10,353 bases of DNA from Anaerolineales bacterium (GTDB lineage: Bacteria > Chloroflexota > Anaerolineae > Anaerolineales > UBA4823): the NCBI GenBank assembly GCA_020853835.1, contig JADYYC010000047.1, positions 1 to 10,353 of the forward strand, given 5' to 3'. The position numbers and the translations under genes were made by a program. The notes below the pieces were generated by a model. That model worked only from the letters and a program-made list of their open reading frames with translations, ran no database searches and was not told the origin of the DNA. Positions 6,348 to 10,353 of this stretch are shown here, piece after piece. The stretch's first letter is position 1. Every line of letters begins with the position of its first letter.

Positions 6348-7189
6348 TTTAGGGGGATGTGCTCCATTTCGATAACTCGAATTTTTTCGTTGAGGCTGCC
6401 GGTGCGGTAGCCTGCCAGGTCCATCGTCACATAGGTGAAACCCAGGCCGTGCAGTTCCTTGTAGATTTCCGCACCCATCGCAACCAAGCGATCCATCTCT
6501 TCGACCGCGACCTCGATCCGGGCGATCTCGCCATGGTGACGCACCCGGCACTGCTTGAAGCCGCGCTCCCAGAGGAAATTCTCCGCCGATTCGATCTGTG
6601 CCAGCTTTTCGGGCGTGATCGCCGTGCCATATGGCAGGCGCGAGGCCAGGCAGGCCGCAGCCGGCTTAGCCCACACCGGGAGCCCCAGCGCGTGGGCCAG
6701 GTCTCGAATCTCGGCCTTGGTCAGGCTGGCCTCTTTCAACGGGGCACGCACGGCGTGCTCACGGGCCGCCTGTCTCCCGGGGCGGTGGTCCCCCTGGTCG
6801 TTCAAATTTTCGCCGTAACAGACCCAGGCTGCCTGGTAGCGTGCGGCGATCTGATCGAGATGGTTGAAAAGCGTGTCTTTGCAGAAATAGCAGCGATCCA
6901 CAGGGTTACTGGCATAACGCGGGTCCGAGACTTCCTCGGTCTGGATCACCTGGTGTTGGATGCCGAGCCTCTCGGCCAGTTCAACCGCTTCTCTCAGGTC
7001 GCGGCGTGTCAGCGAGGCGGAATCCGCCGTGACCGCCAGCGCGTTCTCTCCCAACACATCGCTGGCTACCTTTGCGAGCAGGATGCTATCCACCCCGCCC
7101 GACATCGCTACCACCACGCTTCCCATTTCGCTGAGTATAGATTTCAACGCTTCGTATTTTTCGCTAAGTGCACCGTTAATCTCTGCCAT
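6344..7189 (-). CDS. larE: LarE, ATP-dependent sulfur insertase
   Basis: Adenylates the carboxylates of pyridinium-3,5-biscarboxylic acid mononucleotide and converts them to thiocarboxylates, the second stage of NPN synthesis. 281 residues. The PP-loop pyrophosphatase motif SGGVDS is at 30-35, and the family stretches DRCYFCKDTLF (98-108), HRPGRQAAREHAVRAPL (135-151) and KPAAACLASRLPYG (175-188) are present. Cys180 in the last corresponds by context to the sulfur-donating cysteine of L. plantarum LarE. C100 and C103 form an extra CxxC, so this may be the three-cysteine, iron-sulfur type. The start at 7189 has GGAGA (7196-7200) six bases upstream and overlaps the larB end by 14 bases. The stop overlaps the larC start by four bases. 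Secure as LarE; sulfur-donor type inferred. Confidence 0.95.
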   Translation of the reverse strand: MAEINGALSEKYEALKSILSEMGSVVVAMSGGVDSILLAKVASDVLGENALAVTADSASLTRRDLREAVELAERLGIQHQVIQTEEVSDPRYASNPVDRCYFCKDTLFNHLDQIAARYQAAWVCYGENLNDQGDHRPGRQAAREHAVRAPLKEASLTKAEIRDLAHALGLPVWAKPAAACLASRLPYGTAITPEKLAQIESAENFLWERGFKQCRVRHHGEIARIEVAVEEMDRLVAMGAEIYKELHGLGFTYVTMDLAGYRTGSLNEKIRVIEMEHIPLK

Positions 7190-7949
7190 GATCTTTCTCC
7201 ACTGATAAAGTATTGATCAGGCTGGCGGCGTAACCCGCGCCAAACCCGTTGTCGATATTGACCACCGTCACGCCCGAGGCGCAACTGTTCAACATACCCA
7301 GGAGCGCCGCAACACCGCCAAAGCTCGCTCCATAACCGACGCTGGTGGGCAAGGCGATCACCGGCCGGCGTACCAGGCCTCCCACGACGCTGGGTAACGC
7401 GCCTTCCATTCCCGCCGCAACAATAAGGACAGAGGCGGATTGGATGCGTTCCAGCTCCGCGAGCAGGCGGTGCAGGCCAGCCACGCCGACATCATAAAGT
7501 CGGTCCACGTGGTTACCCATCAGATCGGCGGTAACCGCGGCTTCTTCAGCCACCGGTAGGTCCGCGGTTCCGGCGGTGATCACGAGGATCTTACCGACCC
7601 GTTTCGGATATGGGGTCTTCTGCAGGACGATCGTCCGCCCCAGTTCGTTGTAAACAGCCTCAGGCAGCGCCTTACTGACGGCGCGGGCAACTTCGGGGCT
7701 GGCGCGCGTGGCGAGGACCGGCTCATCGCCCTGCCCCAACCTGGTCATGATTTCAACAATCTGCTCGGTTCGTTTCCCCAGGCAGAAAACGACTTCCGGG
7801 AAACCATTTCGCAACGCACGGTGCGTATCCAGCCGGGCATATCCCAAATCTTCGAAGGGCAGCCGCTTCAGGGAGTGGAGCGCCTCGTCGATCGAGGTGC
7901 GCGAAGCGCGCACCTCTTCGAGCAGTTCACGCAGCTTTCTTTCATCCAT
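7176..7949 (-). CDS. larB: LarB, carboxylase/hydrolase starting nickel-pincer nucleotide synthesis
   Basis: Carboxylates nicotinic acid adenine dinucleotide at C5 and cleaves its phosphoanhydride, releasing AMP and pyridinium-3,5-biscarboxylic acid mononucleotide. 257 residues. The C-terminal PurE-like (AIR carboxylase-type) domain shows ITAGTADLPVAEEA (124-137), GVAGLHR (155-161), AAGMEGALPSVVGGLV (178-193), PTSVGYGASFGG (201-212), MLNSCASGV (219-227) and VNIDNGFGAG (230-239). Cys223 sits where the LarB cysteine forms a transient bond with the pyridine ring. The N-terminal 100 residues are the helical LarB-specific part. It is the first gene of the larBEC operon, and its end overlaps the larE start. 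No strong Shine-Dalgarno precedes the ATG; the promoter must lie in 7950-8085 but I could not define it. Confidence 0.95.
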   Translation of the reverse strand: MDERKLRELLEEVRASRTSIDEALHSLKRLPFEDLGYARLDTHRALRNGFPEVVFCLGKRTEQIVEIMTRLGQGDEPVLATRASPEVARAVSKALPEAVYNELGRTIVLQKTPYPKRVGKILVITAGTADLPVAEEAAVTADLMGNHVDRLYDVGVAGLHRLLAELERIQSASVLIVAAGMEGALPSVVGGLVRRPVIALPTSVGYGASFGGVAALLGMLNSCASGVTVVNIDNGFGAGYAASLINTLSVEKDHGRD

Positions 7950-8085
7950 AGTAATTCATCATCCGCATGGAATTCTACCAAAGAAAAAACAGGAAATTTC
8001 TGTACACCCTGAAGTCATCCCTGTTCTAACAACATTCTAATCATGGGGTGATATCATTATGCATTTACTGCTTCTGGAGGGTGAG
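7950..8085. promoter_or_regulatory. Divergent intergenic region between larB and gnd
   Basis: 136 bases separate the larB start (minus) from the gnd start (plus), so both promoters should lie here. I found no hexamer pair with good spacing on either strand. A perfect 8-base palindrome, GAAATTTC, lies at 7993-8000. A pair AACAGG (7988-7993) / CCTGTT (8020-8025) is inverted around 26 bases. These could be an operator but are short enough to occur by chance. Confidence 0.4.
8076..8080 (+). promoter_or_regulatory. Ribosome binding site that decides the gnd start
   Basis: GGAGG lies five bases before the ATG at 8086-8088. An in-frame ATG at 8059 would put this sequence inside the coding region and add nine residues before the family N-terminus, so 8086 is preferred. 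Confidence 0.8.
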
Positions 8086-9513
8086 ATGGCTCAAGCTGAT
8101 TTCGGATTCGTGGGACTGGGCGTGATGGGCCACATGTTGGGCCTGAATATGGAGCGGCATAAACACAGGGTCGCCGGGTATGATCTGGACCCTGGCAAGG
8201 TGGCGGCTTTCAACACGCACGAGCCGGGCATAAACCTGTTCGGATATACCGATCTACACGCCTTCATCGCCGCGCTCGAGCAGCCGCGCCTGATCATGAT
8301 GATGGTGCCGGCCGGGCGCCCCGTTGATTCGGTCATCCAGAGCCTGAAGCCCTTGTTGAGCCCAGGCGACCTGCTCATCGACGGGGGCAATTCGCACTTC
8401 CTGGACACGGAGCGCCGCCAAAAGGAGCTCGAAAACAGCGGCATCCGCTTCATGGGAGCGGGCGTGAGCGGTGGAGAAATGGGCGCGTTGTGGGGCCCGT
8501 CGCTCATGCCGGGCGGGGAGCGCGCCGCCTGGGAGCTGATCAAGCCCTATTTCGAGGCCATCGCGGCCAAAGTGGGCGGTGAAGCCTGTGTCGCCTATAT
8601 CGGGCCGCGCGGCGCCGGCCACTTTGTCAAGGCTGTCCACAACGGCATCGAGTACGGCCTGATGCAACTGATCGCGGAAGCATACGATGTGCTCCACCGC
8701 GGCTTGAAGGTAGATAACGACCAACTGCACGAGATCTTTTCACGGTGGAACAAGGGCGAGCTGGAATCCTACTTGATCGAGATCACCGCCAATATCTTCA
8801 ACCGCGTCGATCCCGAAACCGGCACGGCGCTCGTCGATCTGATCGTTGACGAGGCGGAACAAAAAGGCACCGGCAAGTGGACCTCGCAAGCCGCCATGGA
8901 CCTGGGTGTTTCCGTTCCGACCATCAACGCAGCCGTGGATGCGCGCCTGCTTTCGGCCCTCAAGGAGGAGCGACTGACGGCTTCACACCTCCTGAACGGC
9001 CCCCAACCCAAGATCGACCGGGACTCAAAGCAGGTCATCGCCCGGCTGGAGGAGGCGCTCTACGCGGCCTGGATTTGCACATTTGCCCAGGGGTTTGCGC
9101 TGATGCAGTCCGCCAGCGTGGAGTATAAGTACGATCTGGAGCTATCCGAGATCGCGCGCATCTGGCGCGGCGGTTGTATCATCCGCGCCAGCCTGTTGAA
9201 CGATATCCGCCAGGCCTATGCCCAAAATCCTAAGTTGAGCAACCTCATGATGCATCCAGGCTTTGCCCCGCTGCTGAACGAGCGCCAGGAGGTCCTGCGG
9301 GAAGTCGTCATGCTCGCCGCCCAAAGCGGGATCCCGGTCCCGGCCTTCAGCGCGGCGCTGGCGTATTACGACGCGTTTCGCACCGCGCGCCTGCCCGCCA
9401 ACCTCACGCAGGCCCAGCGCGATTACTTCGGCGCCCATACCTACCGGCGGCTGGACCGGGAGGGCATCTATCACACCGAGTGGGCGGACGAACAGGCGCC
9501 GCCTATAAGCTAG
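8086..9513 (+). CDS. gnd: 6-phosphogluconate dehydrogenase, decarboxylating
   Basis: Oxidatively decarboxylates 6-phosphogluconate to ribulose 5-phosphate and CO2 with reduction of NAD(P). 475 residues, the length of the long Gnd type. The N-terminal Rossmann fold has GFVGLGVMG (7-15). The substrate site has SGGEMGALWGPSLMPGG (128-144) and GHFVKAVHNGIEYG (178-191) with Lys182, His185, Asn186 and Glu189. The helical domain has KGTGKWTSQAAMDLG (260-274) and GGCIIRASLL (362-371). The C-terminal tail is QAQRDYFGAHTYRR with His463 later. At the end of the second beta strand it reads YDLDP (32-36) where NADP-dependent enzymes have Asn-Arg-Ser/Thr, suggesting NAD preference. It is the only plus-strand gene, divergent from larB and convergent with the downstream glycosyltransferase. 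No zwf or pgl lies next to it. Confidence 0.97.
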   Translation: MAQADFGFVGLGVMGHMLGLNMERHKHRVAGYDLDPGKVAAFNTHEPGINLFGYTDLHAFIAALEQPRLIMMMVPAGRPVDSVIQSLKPLLSPGDLLIDGGNSHFLDTERRQKELENSGIRFMGAGVSGGEMGALWGPSLMPGGERAAWELIKPYFEAIAAKVGGEACVAYIGPRGAGHFVKAVHNGIEYGLMQLIAEAYDVLHRGLKVDNDQLHEIFSRWNKGELESYLIEITANIFNRVDPETGTALVDLIVDEAEQKGTGKWTSQAAMDLGVSVPTINAAVDARLLSALKEERLTASHLLNGPQPKIDRDSKQVIARLEEALYAAWICTFAQGFALMQSASVEYKYDLELSEIARIWRGGCIIRASLLNDIRQAYAQNPKLSNLMMHPGFAPLLNERQEVLREVVMLAAQSGIPVPAFSAALAYYDAFRTARLPANLTQAQRDYFGAHTYRRLDREGIYHTEWADEQAPPIS

Positions 9514-10353
9514 TGTAACAATCTCATAATTTCGCTAAAATGAATCCCGTTTCCGCTGTCCCAGCTGGTCTTCAACGTCCGCCATCCCTTACCAGCCAAG
9601 ATGATATAAAACGGAGCCCAGACTGCCAGGGGAAGCCACCATGGTTCTTCCCAAATGCCCGCTTGCTCATAACCGATATAAGCCCATCTGGCAAAGATGA
9701 TGGTCATCGATGGCACCAGCCAGACTGCGGGGCCTTCCAGGGTGATAAAAGCCAGCATCCAGCATAGATACCATGGATGAACCACTGGGCTGAACAACAA
9801 GAGCAATCCATAAATGAATCCGATAAATCTCCACGACGACAGGACGCCTGCAGTCCGCTTACTGAAGAATACGCCATAACCATATATTCCGGCGATCAGC
9901 CCGGCCACTGTGAGGCGCGCCGGGAGGTAAGCCGCCTCAGGGTTCAGGAATGAAGCCCAGACCCATTCAATGACCCGATAGAGGCTGCTGTTCACCTCAC
10001 CTTGCGAGGCAAAGAACCCCAGGCCTGAAAAGGGGGTTCCCCCTGATAAAAAAGGCAGCCAGGGCAGGGTAAAAACCAGAGCAAAAACCAACCAGGCTTT
10101 CTTACTCCAGCGCCTGCCCCATAATGGCAATAACAACATCGGGAAAAACTTCGTCAGGCTGCCCAACGCCAGACATGCGGCTGATCCAGATTCCTTCCCG
10201 CGCAATGCCAGAACCAGGGCTGCACCCATGAAAGCCAGGGCAAATATATCCAGGTGGGCGCTGTTGGCAAATTCCAGAATCACCAACGGCGACCAGGCGA
10301 ACAAAATCACCCTGCGCGGGTCTTTTCCCGAAATCCGCAAAGCCTGCATTAAA
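9510..10353 (-). CDS. Polytopic membrane glycosyltransferase, GT-C/GT87-like (partial, N-terminus beyond right edge)
   Basis: The frame is open to the window edge; a Met at 10349 is visible but is probably internal, because family members have further membrane helices and their catalytic loop before this point. About 279 residues are visible, with eight or nine hydrophobic segments (near 14-32, 33-50, 56-76, 83-100, 144-163, 172-190, 192-206, 208-228, 236-252). Recognisable features are AWSPLVILEFANSAHLD (18-34), a following LALGSLTKFFPMLLLPLW stretch and the late HPWYLCWML. These match GT-C polyprenyl-phosphate-sugar-dependent transferases (GT87/DUF2029, mannosyltransferase-like). It would work in the cytoplasmic membrane on a lipid-linked or cell-envelope glycan; donor and acceptor cannot be read here. 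Its TAG stop overlaps the gnd stop. Family call moderate, membrane topology secure. Confidence 0.75.
   Translation of the reverse strand, partial: LMQALRISGKDPRRVILFAWSPLVILEFANSAHLDIFALAFMGAALVLALRGKESGSAACLALGSLTKFFPMLLLPLWGRRWSKKAWLVFALVFTLPWLPFLSGGTPFSGLGFFASQGEVNSSLYRVIEWVWASFLNPEAAYLPARLTVAGLIAGIYGYGVFFSKRTAGVLSSWRFIGFIYGLLLLFSPVVHPWYLCWMLAFITLEGPAVWLVPSMTIIFARWAYIGYEQAGIWEEPWWLPLAVWAPFYIILAGKGWRTLKTSWDSGNGIHFSEIMRLLH

Noticed and set aside
6348..6551. N-terminal extension of the larC frame
   Set aside because: It overlaps larE in another frame, reads as Arg/Gly-rich shadow sequence, and the conserved LarC N-terminus begins exactly at the ATG at 6347, which forms an ATGA coupling with larE.
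6359..7216. A 285-codon plus-strand open frame opposite larE
   Set aside because: It lies antisense to larE, whose family motifs are unambiguous. The antisense product shows no recognisable domain and is explained by GC-rich codon use.
8254..8730. Minus-strand open frames within gnd (also 8091-8543 and 9142-9474)
   Set aside because: Antisense shadows of a complete and well-conserved gnd.

Overview
The window carries nine protein-coding genes, two of them cut by the window edges. Eight lie on the minus strand and one (gnd) on the plus strand. The DNA is GC-rich. Shine-Dalgarno sequences are clear in front of several genes, and there are no mobile elements, CRISPR arrays, tRNAs or rRNAs. The gene set (zinc-ribbon/FHA proteins, a kinase-like/PP2C fusion, a larB-larE-larC cassette, GT5 glycogen synthase, a membrane GT-C glycosyltransferase) would fit a Chloroflexota bacterium of the Anaerolineae type. 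That placement is an inference from gene style, not from a marker gene.

Layout by region. (1) Positions 1-2821, minus strand: a phosphoprotein-signalling block, transcribed as a small FHA protein, then a 600-residue protein joining two zinc ribbons, a degenerate kinase-like region and an intact PP2C phosphatase, then a double-zinc-ribbon/FHA protein that runs off the left edge. (2) 2927-4839, minus: universal stress protein (usp) followed closely by glycogen synthase (glgA), with a near-consensus sigma70-type promoter in front of usp. (3) 5016-7949, minus: larB, larE and larC, coupled by short overlaps. They make the nickel-pincer nucleotide (NPN) cofactor, but no larA is present. (4) 8086-9513, plus: gnd, a 6-phosphogluconate dehydrogenase whose dinucleotide-binding fold looks NAD-type. 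(5) 9510-10353, minus: the C-terminal part of a polytopic glycosyltransferase, convergent with gnd; the two stop codons share one CTAG.

How the genes fit together. The FHA and PP2C proteins probably read and erase phosphothreonine/phosphoserine marks; no active kinase is in the window. usp-glgA ties a stress protein to carbon storage, and gnd belongs to sugar-phosphate oxidation. LarB carboxylates and hydrolyses nicotinic acid adenine dinucleotide, LarE adds sulfur and LarC inserts nickel, so the organism probably has at least one NPN enzyme (a LarA-type racemase or epimerase) elsewhere.

Most genes here are recognisable housekeeping or cofactor genes. The least ordinary items are the zinc-ribbon/kinase-like/PP2C fusion, the larBEC cassette without larA, a LarE with a possible three-cysteine cluster site, and the NAD-like Gnd. 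No intergenic stretch exceeds 300 bases; the longest are 4840-5015 and 7950-8085.
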